Source: SAR324 cluster bacterium (lineage in GTDB: Bacteria; SAR324; NAC60-12). Taken from it: a stretch of DNA of 64,000 nt. The stretch spans positions 124,001 through 188,000 of the forward strand of contig JACNJW010000039.1 of NCBI GenBank assembly GCA_014382365.1, read 5' to 3'. Below are positions 23,950-32,984 of the stretch, one piece after another. Position numbers and translations under genes: made by a program. The notes under the pieces are model-generated. The model made no database searches and had not been told where the DNA came from. It saw only the letters and a program-made list of their open reading frames with translations. Every line of letters starts with the position of its first letter. The stretch's first letter is position 1.

Positions 23950-25359
23950 ATGCGGCATCTGTTTCTTATCCATTTATTTATTTTCCTCTTCTGCTTTACA
24001 GCTTCAGCTGAAAGCATTCCCTACGAAAAACTGGTCGGAGTCTGGACTAATTCCCAGAACGGGGTCAACCATGACCTCACTCAAAAACAGGTCACTGATC
24101 TGTGTGGAATGGGCTTCGCGATCTTTCATCCTGACCGGCAAAGTGAGATTCACATCCGGCTCAAACAAAACGGCAAGTTGATGATGTCAATGGACGTCCT
24201 CTCCAAAGAACCTTGTACCTATGAGGATAACCAGCTTAGCTGCGAAAGGGAAGGGAGCATGAACGGAAAGTCGCTGGGCGGAGGGCCGGAAATCACCCGT
24301 TTCGAGAAAGTGCGGGATGGTGTTTATGACATGAGCTCGCTGAAGCCGGACGGCAAGACTGTGGACAAGGTGCAAACCGGCTATCGCTGTCCTCTCACGA
24401 TTCCGGAAGCACTAGCTTGGCTGGAAAGAAACTCCGGTCCGGGAGAGCTTGGTGAGAAAATGGAAGAAGGCCTGGAGATACTTGAAAAAGAAGCACCGCA
24501 GATCTTGGAAAAAGCATTTGAATCGTTGCCGGACTTATATCAGAAAATAGAATCAGGTGTTGAAAGTAATAACAAAAAAATAGAGTTCCTCAAAAAAAAT
24601 GCGGAATCAGGTGACGGAAAAGCTCTGGCTGGTTTAGGGATTCTAAAATTGATGTCAATCATTATTCCTACAGGAGTCGAAATCGATCCGCAAGGCGGGC
24701 TTTCAATGCTCAAAGAAGCTGCTGAACTGCAGACAGTTCCAGCTTACGTTATGCTGGCAACAGTAAATATGCTTGCCATGGCCAAGCTTAAACAGGATTT
24801 TGGGACTGCAGCCGGATGGCTTGAGAAAGCCGCGTTTGAACAGCGTGCCGATGCCCGAAACACATTGGGAATGTTGAAACTCTTTGGTCTCGGGGTAGAG
24901 CAGGACGGCGAGGCGGCAGTAAAATTGTTAACTCTTTCCGCTCAGCAGGGAGATGCCTCAGCGCACTTTAATCTTGGATTTATTCATGTTTTTTATCCGG
25001 AAAAGCTAATGCAGAAATTAGGAATTTCGCTGGAACAGAATTTAACAAAGGGCATGATGCACTTAAAATTTGCCTCAGAAAAAGCAAGTTCCTCAGATAA
25101 ACTTCATGAAAATGCCGTGCTAATTTGGAATTTTTTAAGTCGGCATCAGCATCCGGAATTGCTGGAACCTTCCAGGGATATGTCTAGAAAATGGAAAAAA
25201 GAACATCAAAGGAAAGTTAACAAATATAATACTCTACTTAAAATTCAGCGACGGAAATATCCTGACCTAACACTTCAAATGTACTTTAAGCTGGAAGGTG
25301 GGCAGGTCAAATTACTGGATGCATACATTAACTCTAAGCTGGAGTGGTCCTTGTTTTAA
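23950..25359 (+). CDS. Exported Sel1-repeat protein
   Basis: 469 residues. An N-terminal signal peptide (hydrophobic residues ~3-18, cleavage likely after FTASA) is followed by an unassigned domain of ~130 residues with four Cys. From ~175 on come Sel1/TPR-like helical repeats such as AAGWLEKAAFEQRADARNTLGMLKLFGLG and AVKLLTLSAQQGDASAHFNLGF. Sel1 repeats mediate protein contacts, often in envelope complexes. AAGGGGG precedes the ATG. The first ~500 bases are much richer in G+C than the rest of the gene, suggesting a composite origin. The MORN lipoprotein follows 76 bases later and may be its partner. Confidence 0.75.
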   Translation: MRHLFLIHLFIFLFCFTASAESIPYEKLVGVWTNSQNGVNHDLTQKQVTDLCGMGFAIFHPDRQSEIHIRLKQNGKLMMSMDVLSKEPCTYEDNQLSCEREGSMNGKSLGGGPEITRFEKVRDGVYDMSSLKPDGKTVDKVQTGYRCPLTIPEALAWLERNSGPGELGEKMEEGLEILEKEAPQILEKAFESLPDLYQKIESGVESNNKKIEFLKKNAESGDGKALAGLGILKLMSIIIPTGVEIDPQGGLSMLKEAAELQTVPAYVMLATVNMLAMAKLKQDFGTAAGWLEKAAFEQRADARNTLGMLKLFGLGVEQDGEAAVKLLTLSAQQGDASAHFNLGFIHVFYPEKLMQKLGISLEQNLTKGMMHLKFASEKASSSDKLHENAVLIWNFLSRHQHPELLEPSRDMSRKWKKEHQRKVNKYNTLLKIQRRKYPDLTLQMYFKLEGGQVKLLDAYINSKLEWSLF

Positions 25360-25435
25360 AAAATGTGCAGCTACATGATTAAGTCCTTTTAAAGATTTTT
25401 CCCATGTTGCATTAACTCATACCGAAAAGGTCACA

Positions 25436-26484
25436 ATGAAAAATACTGGAATTCTTACCATATTCATCAGCATTTTTATTATCGTTGGTTGTGCCAGCCA
25501 ACCCAAACAAGCTACTCCTGATACAGAACCCCCGGCTGAAGCAGTTTCTGCTGAGGAATCCCCGGCTGCGGAAGTTATTGTAGAGGCTTCACCGGAAGTG
25601 GAAGTTGTTGTTGAGAAACCGGAAAAAGCAACCATTTACTTCGATAGAACAAGCAGAAAATGGTACATAGAGAAGAAAGATGCTAAACAACCCCGATATG
25701 AAGGTGAAATTGCTGACGGCATCCCAAGCGGAAACGGAGCTCTTTATCTTCCGAATGGGTTCTATGAAGGAGAATTTAAGAATGGCAAATTCAACGGTAA
25801 GGGAAAGCGTTTATATTTTGAAAAAGGAAAACTTGTAGGTGTGTTTAAAGACAATAAAGCACATGGACAGGGAATCTACACCTATCTGGACGGAGCAAAG
25901 TATGTTGGTGGATATAAGTCAGGAAAAAAGCACGGTACAGGTACATTTACTTATCCTGATGGCGATAAATACGAAGGGCAATGGAAAAAGAGTATGTTCC
26001 ATGGACATGGATCTTACATTTTTAAAGATGGCAGAAAGTACGTCGGATATTGGAAAAAGGACAAAAAAAATGGGCAGGGAACATTCACTTGGACTAATGG
26101 TAATATTTATACTGGTTTTTGGAAGAATGGGAAGTTTCACGGTCAGGGAACATTAACCAAACAAATAGCTACAAATATGTGGGTGAGTGGAAATTTCATC
26201 AAGAAGATGGATATGGGAAAAAAACCTGGCCTGATGGTGATACTTATGAAGGAGGTTTCAAAAACGGAAAATTCCATGGACAAGGAACATATTCATTTAA
26301 TGATGGACGGAAATATCTTGGAAGTTGGAAAAATGATAAGATGCATGGAAGTGGTAAATTCTATTTCCCGGATGGACGGAAAGTTGAAGGTATTAACAAA
26401 AATGGACAACCGTGGAATGCGATAATGTACGATAAAGAAGGCAAAGTAATCAAAGAATATGTTGAAGGGAAAATTAAGCAATGA
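25436..26484 (+). CDS. MORN-repeat lipoprotein, interrupted by a one-base frameshift
   Basis: The N-terminus MKNTGILTIFISIFIIVGCA carries a lipobox with Cys at ~19, then a Pro/Glu/Val-rich spacer to ~residue 60. Repeats of the form YEGEFKNGKFNGKG and YVGYWKKDKKNGQGTFTWTNG are MORN units. The first frame loses the pattern after HGQGTLTKQ (~26160) and runs on to a stop at 26425. The next frame resumes at NSYKYVGEWKFHQEDGYG and continues with MORN units to 26484. Adding one base in the A-rich stretch near 26160-26168 restores a repeat of exactly normal length, giving ~349 residues. Either a recent mutation or a homopolymer sequencing error. Probable outer-membrane- or periplasm-facing scaffold; function unknown. 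Confidence 0.75.
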
Positions 26485-26511
26485 TGAGACTGTAAAAAGT
26501 CCTAAAAGCGT

Positions 26512-26540
26512 GTCATTTCGAGCAAGGCGAGAAATCTTTC
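26512..26540. repeat. REP-like intergenic element
   Basis: GTCATTTCGAGCAAGGCGAG followed by AAATCTTTC, a well-preserved copy of the intergenic repeat also seen as a degraded inverted pair at 12013-12093. It lies between the MORN gene and the BMP transporter operon. Confidence 0.5.
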
Positions 26541-26570
26541 ATCTGCTGTTAATAAATTTAAAAACATCAC

Positions 26571-26636
26571 TTGACAAACTTCTTCTTACACAGCTAGCCT
26601 GAATATTCATTTTCGCAAAACAAAACTTTGTGAAAA
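26571..26636 (+). promoter_or_regulatory. Possible promoter and dyad upstream of the BMP transporter operon
   Basis: TTGACA at 26571-26576 is followed at suitable distance (18 bases) by TAGCCT. Then comes a dyad with arms TTTTCGCAAA (26610) and TTTGTGAAAA (26627) around a seven-base loop. The dyad sits just downstream of the expected start of transcription, about 60 bases before the ATG, a position suited to a repressor. No purine-riboswitch core was recognised. Confidence 0.35.
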
Positions 26637-26697
26637 ATTCACTGGAACTTGCTCTACGAGCATATTTCAAATTGTTAATACTATTTTGGAGATAAAG

Positions 26698-27690
26698 ATG
26701 AGTTGGACGAAAAAAACTGTATTGAGTATTGTCTGGATGCTGGCATCTGTTTGGATACTTGGTGTTTCACCTTTAAGTGCAAAACCCAAGGTGGCAGCTA
26801 TTTTCACCCTGCCGGTTGAGCAGCAGTGGATCAGCCGGATCCACAAAGCACTCAATGCTTCAAAAGCTCGTGGTGACATTGAGTATGAGTTTTCTGAAAG
26901 CGTAAAGAATACTGACTATGAACGTGTAATGCGCGAATATGCAGAAAAAGGAATGGACTTGATAGTCGGTGAAGTATTTGGTTTGGAAAGAGCAGCCCGT
27001 AAAGTGGCCAAGGACTATCCAGGCACTGCATTCCTGATGGGATCAAGTTTTGGTGCAAGTGGAAATAATTTTTCTGTTTTTGACAACTGGATTCATGAGC
27101 CTTCTTATTTGTCCGGAATGATTGCCGGTGCAATGACTAAAACCAACAAAATGGGAGTTGTAGGAGGCTATCCGATTCCTGAAGTCAACCGTTTGGTTCA
27201 TGCTTTTATGGACGGAGTTCACGCAGTTAATCCTGATGTGAAATTTATGGTCACCTTCATTGGTAGTTGGTTTGATCCGCCTAAGGCTAAAGAATCAGCT
27301 TTTGCCCAAATCGAACGTGGTGCAGACATTCTTTATGCAGAGCGTTTTGGTGTTTCAGATGCAGCCAAAGAAAAAGGAGTTTTGGCAATTGGTAACGTGA
27401 TTAACACCCAGTCGGATTATCCTGATACTGTTATTGCATCAGCAATCTGGCACATGGAAGCCACAATTGACAGAGCAGTTTCTAAAGTCAGTTCCGGTAA
27501 TTATGAGGCAGAAGATTATGGCCAATATTCATTCATGAAATACGGCGGAGGAAGTCTTGCTCCATATGGAACTTTCGAAAATCGCATACCGGCTAAAGTT
27601 AAAAAACAAGTAGCCGAACGTGCGCAGGAAATTAAAGACGGTTTGTTCCGGGTCAATGTCAATGACGCGGAACCGAAATCAACAATGTGA
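26698..27690 (+). CDS. BMP-family substrate-binding protein of an ABC importer
   Basis: 330 residues; PF02608 (basic membrane protein/PnrA-like) family, periplasmic receptors usually for purine nucleosides. A signal peptide (membrane segment ~9-27, site after LSA) is seen and no lipobox Cys, so it is probably free in the periplasm. Family blocks are YERVMREYAEKGMDLIVGEV, YLSGMIAGAMTKTNKMGVVG, FIGSWFDPPKAKE, GADILYAERFGVSDAAKEKG and QSDYPDTVIASAIWHMEA. The ATG at 26698 with GGAG upstream is chosen over a TTG four codons earlier. It heads an operon with ATPase and two permeases. Confidence 0.9.
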   Translation: MSWTKKTVLSIVWMLASVWILGVSPLSAKPKVAAIFTLPVEQQWISRIHKALNASKARGDIEYEFSESVKNTDYERVMREYAEKGMDLIVGEVFGLERAARKVAKDYPGTAFLMGSSFGASGNNFSVFDNWIHEPSYLSGMIAGAMTKTNKMGVVGGYPIPEVNRLVHAFMDGVHAVNPDVKFMVTFIGSWFDPPKAKESAFAQIERGADILYAERFGVSDAAKEKGVLAIGNVINTQSDYPDTVIASAIWHMEATIDRAVSKVSSGNYEAEDYGQYSFMKYGGGSLAPYGTFENRIPAKVKKQVAERAQEIKDGLFRVNVNDAEPKSTM

Positions 27691-27698
27691 GGAACTGA

Positions 27699-29288
27699 GT
27701 GAACAGTTCTGAAATTGATGTTTCGAAAAACCAGTCAGACTCAGAGGTGGTGCTTCGCTTGCGGGGCATCACCAAAGTTTTTGGAAGTCTGGTGGCCAAC
27801 GATGACATTAGTCTGGAATTAAAGTCCGGAGAAGTACTGGCTTTGCTGGGTGAAAATGGAGCCGGCAAAACGACTTTAATGAACATTCTGTTTGGGCATT
27901 ATGTTGCCGATTCCGGTAGTGTAGAGGTGTTCGGAAAGAATATTCCGGAGGGTTCACCACATGCGGCAATTGAGGCGGGCATCGGTATGGTGCATCAGCA
28001 TTTCACACTGGCAGATAATTTAAGTGTGCTTGACAATGTGATGCTGGGTACAGAATCTTTGTGGTCGCTTTCTTCAAATCGACGTTCCGGACGCCGGCAC
28101 TTGGAGGAACTTGGAAAACGTTTTGGTCTAGAGGTGCAGCCCCATGTCCGCATCAGCGAGCTCTCAATTGGCGAACGTCAAAGAGTAGAAATACTCAAAG
28201 CATTATACCGTAAAGCACGAATCCTGATTCTGGATGAACCTACTGCAGTGCTTACTCCCCAGGAAACAAAAGATTTTTTTGAGACTCTTAAAAAATTGGT
28301 AAAGGGCGGACTTTCACTAATTTTTATTTCCCACAAAATGCAGGAAGTTTTAGCAATCAGTGACCGTGTTGCTGTGCTGCGTGACGGAAGTTTAGTGACA
28401 GAAATAAAAACTGCTGCTGCTTCAGAAACAGAATTAGCGCATGCAATGGTTGGACGCGAGATTGAATTGCCTGAGCGTAAGGCTTTGGAGGCCGGAAGAT
28501 CGATATTTAAACTGGAAGATGTCACAGTTTCAGCCGGTGAAGGTCGCCCGGGATTAAAAGAAGTTTCCCTGAATATTTGTGCTAAAGAAATTGTTGGCAT
28601 TGCAGGTGTATCGGGTAACGGCCAAACTGCGCTGGCAGATTTAATAAGCGGATTGGCAGTGCCCCAAAGCGGTATCGTAGAACTCCACGGTGAAATAGTC
28701 AGGCGCTTTACTCCGGAGAATATGCTCCGGAACAAAGTCGGACGGATTCCGGAAGACAGACACACACAGGGCGTGATTGGTGACATGAGCTTAGCCGAAA
28801 ACAGTATTTCTGAATGTTACCGTGAAGCGCAGTTCAGTACTTTTGGTTGGCAGAATCATCGTAACCGAGATCGTTTTGCAGAAAATGTAGTGAGCAGATT
28901 TGATGTTCGCGGATATAACTCCAAGGCGCCGGTGCGTTTACTTTCCGGAGGAAATATGCAGAAGCTGATTCTCGGTAGAGTCCTCTCCGGAAATCCACAA
29001 CTGATACTGGCCAATCAACCAGGACGGGGTTTGGATGTGGGGGCCGTGGCTTATGTTCATCAACAGCTGCTTTCCGCCCGTGCGGAAGGTGCGGCGATTT
29101 TGCTGATTTCTGAAGATCTGGAAGAGCTGCTGCAAATCGCAGATCGCATCGCAGTTATTCACAGGGGGCAACTCAGTGAAACATTTCCTCGTGAATCAAT
29201 CTCCATTGCACAACTAGGACTCCTGATGACCGGACAGCAAAATTTTTCAACAACCAATTATCCGTCTGCAGGAAATAATGCGTCTTGA
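27699..29288 (+). CDS. Nucleoside-type ABC transporter ATPase with two nucleotide-binding domains
   Basis: 529 residues. The N-terminal domain has Walker A GENGAGKTTLMN, signature LSIGERQRVEILKALY, Walker B LILDEPTAVLTP and H-loop FISHKMQEVL. The C-terminal domain has a degenerate P-loop, GVSGNGQTALADL, and signature LLSGGNMQKLILGR. That is the usual asymmetry of the sugar/nucleoside (RbsA/NupB-like) class. The start is GTG at 27699 with GAGGA upstream, 8 bases after the receptor gene. It overlaps the first permease by 11 bases. Confidence 0.9.
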   Translation: MNSSEIDVSKNQSDSEVVLRLRGITKVFGSLVANDDISLELKSGEVLALLGENGAGKTTLMNILFGHYVADSGSVEVFGKNIPEGSPHAAIEAGIGMVHQHFTLADNLSVLDNVMLGTESLWSLSSNRRSGRRHLEELGKRFGLEVQPHVRISELSIGERQRVEILKALYRKARILILDEPTAVLTPQETKDFFETLKKLVKGGLSLIFISHKMQEVLAISDRVAVLRDGSLVTEIKTAAASETELAHAMVGREIELPERKALEAGRSIFKLEDVTVSAGEGRPGLKEVSLNICAKEIVGIAGVSGNGQTALADLISGLAVPQSGIVELHGEIVRRFTPENMLRNKVGRIPEDRHTQGVIGDMSLAENSISECYREAQFSTFGWQNHRNRDRFAENVVSRFDVRGYNSKAPVRLLSGGNMQKLILGRVLSGNPQLILANQPGRGLDVGAVAYVHQQLLSARAEGAAILLISEDLEELLQIADRIAVIHRGQLSETFPRESISIAQLGLLMTGQQNFSTTNYPSAGNNAS

Positions 29289-30327
29289 AGCAAGAACCAA
29301 TATCCCCCTGGGATTTATGCTCCTGGCTCCAGTTTTGGCAGTATTGGCAAGTTTTATGTTATGTGCAGGACTTGTGGCCTGGAGTGGAGTACCTGTTTTG
29401 GAGGCCTATGGACTTTTGCTGCAGGGTGCACTCGGTTCAGGATTTGCGCTGGCAGAAACATTAGCTCGGACAACTCCGCTGATATTTACTGGATTAGCAG
29501 CAGCAGTTGCATTTAAATCCCGTTTTTGGAACATTGGGGCAGAAGGGCAATTGTATGCCGGTGCACTCATCATTACTGTTTTAGGAACTGGAATGCTGGA
29601 TTTGCCTCAGGAATTGATGATACCAGTTCTGGTGATTTGCAGTGCGGTTGCAGGTGCTTTGCTGCTGCTGGGGCCGGTTTTGCTTAAACTTCATTTTGGA
29701 GTTGATGAAGTTGTTACAACACTTTTACTGAATTTTATTGTAATCCTGCTGGTCAGCCTGTTACTCGAAGGGCCGTTAAAAGATCCAATGGGACTGGGGT
29801 GGCCTCAGGCAGAACCGGTTACGGAAGCAGCAGAGCTCCCCCGCCTTTTCCGGGGACTGCGTTTACACTCCGGACTTTTGCTGGCTCTTTTGCTGGCTTT
29901 CATTATCTGGATCGTGAGTATTCGTACTACTCTTGGTTATGAAATGCGTGCAGTAGGTTTTAATCAAAAGGCTGCCCGCTTTGCAGGAATGCCTGTCAAC
30001 CGCGTGATGATCATGACTGCCTTGATTTCCGGAGGAATTGCCGGCATTGCAGGTTATAGCGAAGTTGCAGGTATGAAAGGTAATCTGACGCTGGACCTCA
30101 GTCCAGGTTTTGGTTATACAGGAATTGTTGTGGCAATGCTGGCACAACTGCATCCACTTGGAGTTGTTATTTCAGCCACTTTTGTGGCAAGTGTTTTTGT
30201 TGGTGCAGACGCCATGAGCCGCTCTGCCGGAGTACCAAGTTATATTGCAGATGTAATGGTTTCAGTTTCTTTACTATGTATGCTGGTTTCTGTTTTACTG
30301 GTTCGTTTTAGGATTCGCTGGAGTTGA
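29278..30327 (+). CDS. Nucleoside ABC transporter permease, first subunit
   Basis: 349 residues, about ten hydrophobic helices, BPD_transp_2 family. FWNIGAEGQLYAGAL, LHFGVDEVVTTLLLNFI, GYEMRAVGFNQKAARFAGM and ISGGIAGIAGYSEVAGMKG are the NupP/YufP-type signature. It starts within the last codons of the ATPase gene. With its partner it forms the channel for the BMP-type receptor; purine nucleosides are the probable cargo by family. Confidence 0.9.
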   Translation: MRLEARTNIPLGFMLLAPVLAVLASFMLCAGLVAWSGVPVLEAYGLLLQGALGSGFALAETLARTTPLIFTGLAAAVAFKSRFWNIGAEGQLYAGALIITVLGTGMLDLPQELMIPVLVICSAVAGALLLLGPVLLKLHFGVDEVVTTLLLNFIVILLVSLLLEGPLKDPMGLGWPQAEPVTEAAELPRLFRGLRLHSGLLLALLLAFIIWIVSIRTTLGYEMRAVGFNQKAARFAGMPVNRVMIMTALISGGIAGIAGYSEVAGMKGNLTLDLSPGFGYTGIVVAMLAQLHPLGVVISATFVASVFVGADAMSRSAGVPSYIADVMVSVSLLCMLVSVLLVRFRIRWS

Positions 30328-30328
30328 A

Positions 30329-31270
30329 ATGGAGTGGTTGGAAATATTTCTGAATACCAGTTTTTGGGTTGCTGCAGTTAGAATTGCTACTCCCTTAATC
30401 TTTGGCACACTGGGCGAAGTAATCTGTGAAAAAGCAGGCGTGCTCAATCTGGGAATCGAAGGCATTATGACGATTGGTGCCATGGTTGGCTGGATGACAG
30501 TTTATCAAGGTGCAGGTCTTTGGACAGGCGTTTTGTTTGCTGCAGTCTGTGGTGGAATTTTTGGTTTGCTGCATGCCATGCTGACAGTACCTCTGGGTCT
30601 TTCACAACATGTAACCGGTATCGGCATTACCTTGTTGGCCACAAGTCTCTCCTCTTATGTTTATCGTTTAATTTTACCAGAAGTTAATTCTCCTCCAAGA
30701 ATTCAGGCTTTTGAACCACTGGATATTCCGGGACTTTCGGCGGTGCCGATTATTGGGGAAGCTCTTTTCAAGCAAACACCTTTAACGTATTTTGCTTTTA
30801 TTTCAGTTATTGTTGTGGCTTATGTCCTGTATCGAACTCCGGTTGGGCTGGCAGTACAAATGGTTGGTGAAAATCCGGCGGCGGCAGAAGCACAAGGATT
30901 AAATGTTACAATAATTCGAACTTGTGCTGTTGTCTGTGGAAGTGCGTTTATGGCTGTAGGAGGAGCTTTCTTAACCATGTCAGCTTTCAATGCTTTCTTT
31001 TTCAACATGATCAACGGACGCGGCTGGATTTGTATTGCCTTGGTTGTTTTTGCCTCGTGGCGTCCGGGTAAAGCACTTTTGGGTGCCTTACTGTTTGCGG
31101 CTTTTGATGCCTACCAGATGCGTTTACAGCAGTTGATAGGATCAGAGATTCCTTATCAAATTTTCCTGATGATGCCGTATGTACTCAGTATTCTGGCATT
31201 GATTGTTATGTCAAGGCGTGTCGGTTATCCACAGGCGTTGATGGTACCTTACCGTAAAGGCGAGCGCTGA
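30329..31270 (+). CDS. Nucleoside ABC transporter permease, second subunit
   Basis: 313 residues, polytopic, same family. ATPLIFGTLGEVICEKAGVL, NLGIEGIMTIGAM, HVTGIGITLLATSLSSYVYR and a terminal MPYVLSILALIVMSRR match NupQ/YufQ-type permeases. The ATG begins one base after the stop of the first permease, so the two are translationally coupled. It closes the four-gene importer; the next gene is 228 bases away. Confidence 0.9.
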   Translation: MEWLEIFLNTSFWVAAVRIATPLIFGTLGEVICEKAGVLNLGIEGIMTIGAMVGWMTVYQGAGLWTGVLFAAVCGGIFGLLHAMLTVPLGLSQHVTGIGITLLATSLSSYVYRLILPEVNSPPRIQAFEPLDIPGLSAVPIIGEALFKQTPLTYFAFISVIVVAYVLYRTPVGLAVQMVGENPAAAEAQGLNVTIIRTCAVVCGSAFMAVGGAFLTMSAFNAFFFNMINGRGWICIALVVFASWRPGKALLGALLFAAFDAYQMRLQQLIGSEIPYQIFLMMPYVLSILALIVMSRRVGYPQALMVPYRKGER

Positions 31271-31367
31271 GAAAATCATTGTTGCTCTAAAAATATTGTT
31301 TTCGATCTGAATTTAAATCAATTTTTTTTATTTCAGCATTAATATTTTAGAAGATTACAAAAACGTC

Positions 31368-31396
31368 TTGAATCTGTACAGGAAAGTTTGTACTTT
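31368..31396 (+). promoter_or_regulatory. Possible promoter for proS
   Basis: TTGAAT at 31368 and TACTTT at 31391 are 17 bases apart, about 100 bases ahead of the proS start. A GTAC repeat (31376 and 31390) brackets the spacer. A moderate match only. Confidence 0.3.
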
Positions 31397-31498
31397 TATA
31401 GACTCAATTCAAGATTTGTTAATTCATTCTGACTGAACTATTTCTCCGTTGTTTTGAAACGGAACCTCCTACTGTATTTTCCTGAAATATCTGCCCAT

Positions 31499-32938
31499 AT
31501 GGCAAAAAATATAACTCCCCGCAAAGAAAACTACTCGCAGTGGTATCTTGACGTGATTGCTGCAGGCCAACTTGCGGATTATGCACCAGTCAAAGGCTGT
31601 ATGGTGATACGTCCAACCGGCTATGCAATTTGGGAAGCCATGCAGGCCAGATTGGACAGAATGTTCAAAGAAACAGGACATGTAAATGCCTCTTTCCCTT
31701 TATTAATTCCAAAACATTTTATGGAGCGTGAAGCGGAACATGTTGAAGGTTTTAGTCCGGAATGTGCTGTCGTTACACATGGAGGAGGAAAAGAACTTGA
31801 AGAACCACTGATGATACGTCCTACTTCTGAGACAGTAATTGGCCATATGTATTCACAGTGGATTCACAGCTATCGTGACCTTCCGGTACTGATTAATCAG
31901 TGGTGTAACGTGCTGCGCTGGGAAATGCGTACCCGCCTGTTTTTACGAACCTCAGAATTTCTTTGGCAGGAAGGGCATACGGCCCATGAAACTGCGGAAG
32001 AAGCTCAGGAAGAGACATTGCGGATGCTGGAAATATACCGTATCTTTCAGGAAGAATATTTAGCAATTCCTGTAATCACAGGATTAAAGACAGAATCTGA
32101 GAAATTTCCCGGTGCCTTGTCCACTTATACAATTGAAGCAATGATGCAGGACGGCAAAGCACTGCAGTCTGGAACATCACACAATTTGGGCCAGAATTTT
32201 TCAAAGGCATTCGAAATTGATTATCTTGACCGCAACAACAATCAAAAATATGTCTGGACGACCAGCTGGGGTGTTTCAACACGAATGATCGGCGGTTTGA
32301 TTATGACGCACAGTGATGACGACGGTTTGATAATTCCTCCAAAAATAGCGCCGGTTCAGGTGGCAATAGTACCTATTTTTAATAATGATCAGGAACGCAG
32401 TGAGACACTAGATTTTGCAGAAAAAATAGCAAAACAGCTGCATGAACAAATTGATCAACTTCAAATAAAAATAGATTCACGGGACAATTTGCGTCCTGCA
32501 GATAAGTTTTTTCATTGGATTCAGCAGGGTGTTCCTGTGAGAATTGAAGTTGGCCCGCGCGATGTTAAAAAACAGTCGGCAATGGTTGCAAGACGAGATA
32601 TACGTGAGAAAAATCCAGTCCCGCTTGAAAACATAACAACACATGTTGTAAAGTTATTGGGTGAGATTCAGCAAAATTTATTTCAACGTGCTTTGGACTA
32701 CAGAAAAGAAAATACCAGAACGGCATCCAGTTATGCTGAGTTCAAAGAGATTATTGCTGATGAAGGTGGATTTGTGTATGCACACTGGGATGGTTCCAAA
32801 GCAGTAGAGACACAAATAAAACGGGAAACTAAGGCCACGATTCGCTGCATACCTCTTGAAAACAGCTCAGAGCCGGGAAAATGTATTGTAAGTGGTGAAC
32901 CATCTAAACAGCAGGTTATGTTTGCTATATCTTACTGA
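31499..32938 (+). CDS. proS: Prolyl-tRNA synthetase, archaeal/eukaryotic-type
   Basis: 479 residues, class II aminoacyl-tRNA synthetase. [68 protein letters not shown] and [20 protein letters not shown] correspond to the motifs of the shorter ProRS type found in archaea, eukaryotes and some bacteria. It lacks the large editing insertion of the usual bacterial enzyme. It carries the C-terminal zinc-type domain remnant. The ATG at 31499 begins at the position where family members start; a TTG at 31454 would add 15 unconserved residues. It charges tRNA-Pro in the cytoplasm. Confidence 0.93.
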   Translation: MAKNITPRKENYSQWYLDVIAAGQLADYAPVKGCMVIRPTGYAIWEAMQARLDRMFKETGHVNASFPLLIPKHFMEREAEHVEGFSPECAVVTHGGGKELEEPLMIRPTSETVIGHMYSQWIHSYRDLPVLINQWCNVLRWEMRTRLFLRTSEFLWQEGHTAHETAEEAQEETLRMLEIYRIFQEEYLAIPVITGLKTESEKFPGALSTYTIEAMMQDGKALQSGTSHNLGQNFSKAFEIDYLDRNNNQKYVWTTSWGVSTRMIGGLIMTHSDDDGLIIPPKIAPVQVAIVPIFNNDQERSETLDFAEKIAKQLHEQIDQLQIKIDSRDNLRPADKFFHWIQQGVPVRIEVGPRDVKKQSAMVARRDIREKNPVPLENITTHVVKLLGEIQQNLFQRALDYRKENTRTASSYAEFKEIIADEGGFVYAHWDGSKAVETQIKRETKATIRCIPLENSSEPGKCIVSGEPSKQQVMFAISY

Positions 32939-32984
32939 CAAACATGCATAAAATAGTAGTTAAATCTTTTAATAAACAGGATTT

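Noticed and set aside
25839..26156. Repeat-like 105-codon ORF in the MORN gene
   Set aside because: It repeats only because the MORN DNA repeats; the lipoprotein frame is the one with lipobox and MORN consensus. The separate frame after 26165 is real and was joined by the frameshift call.
26485..26697. Purine riboswitch upstream of the nucleoside importer
   Set aside because: The conserved purine-aptamer core was not recognisable; only a simple dyad and promoter-like hexamers are present.
28178..28786. 202-codon minus-strand ORF opposite the nucleoside transporter ATPase
   Set aside because: Antisense to an intact ABC ATPase; Ser/Pro/Ile-rich translation is typical of a shadow frame.
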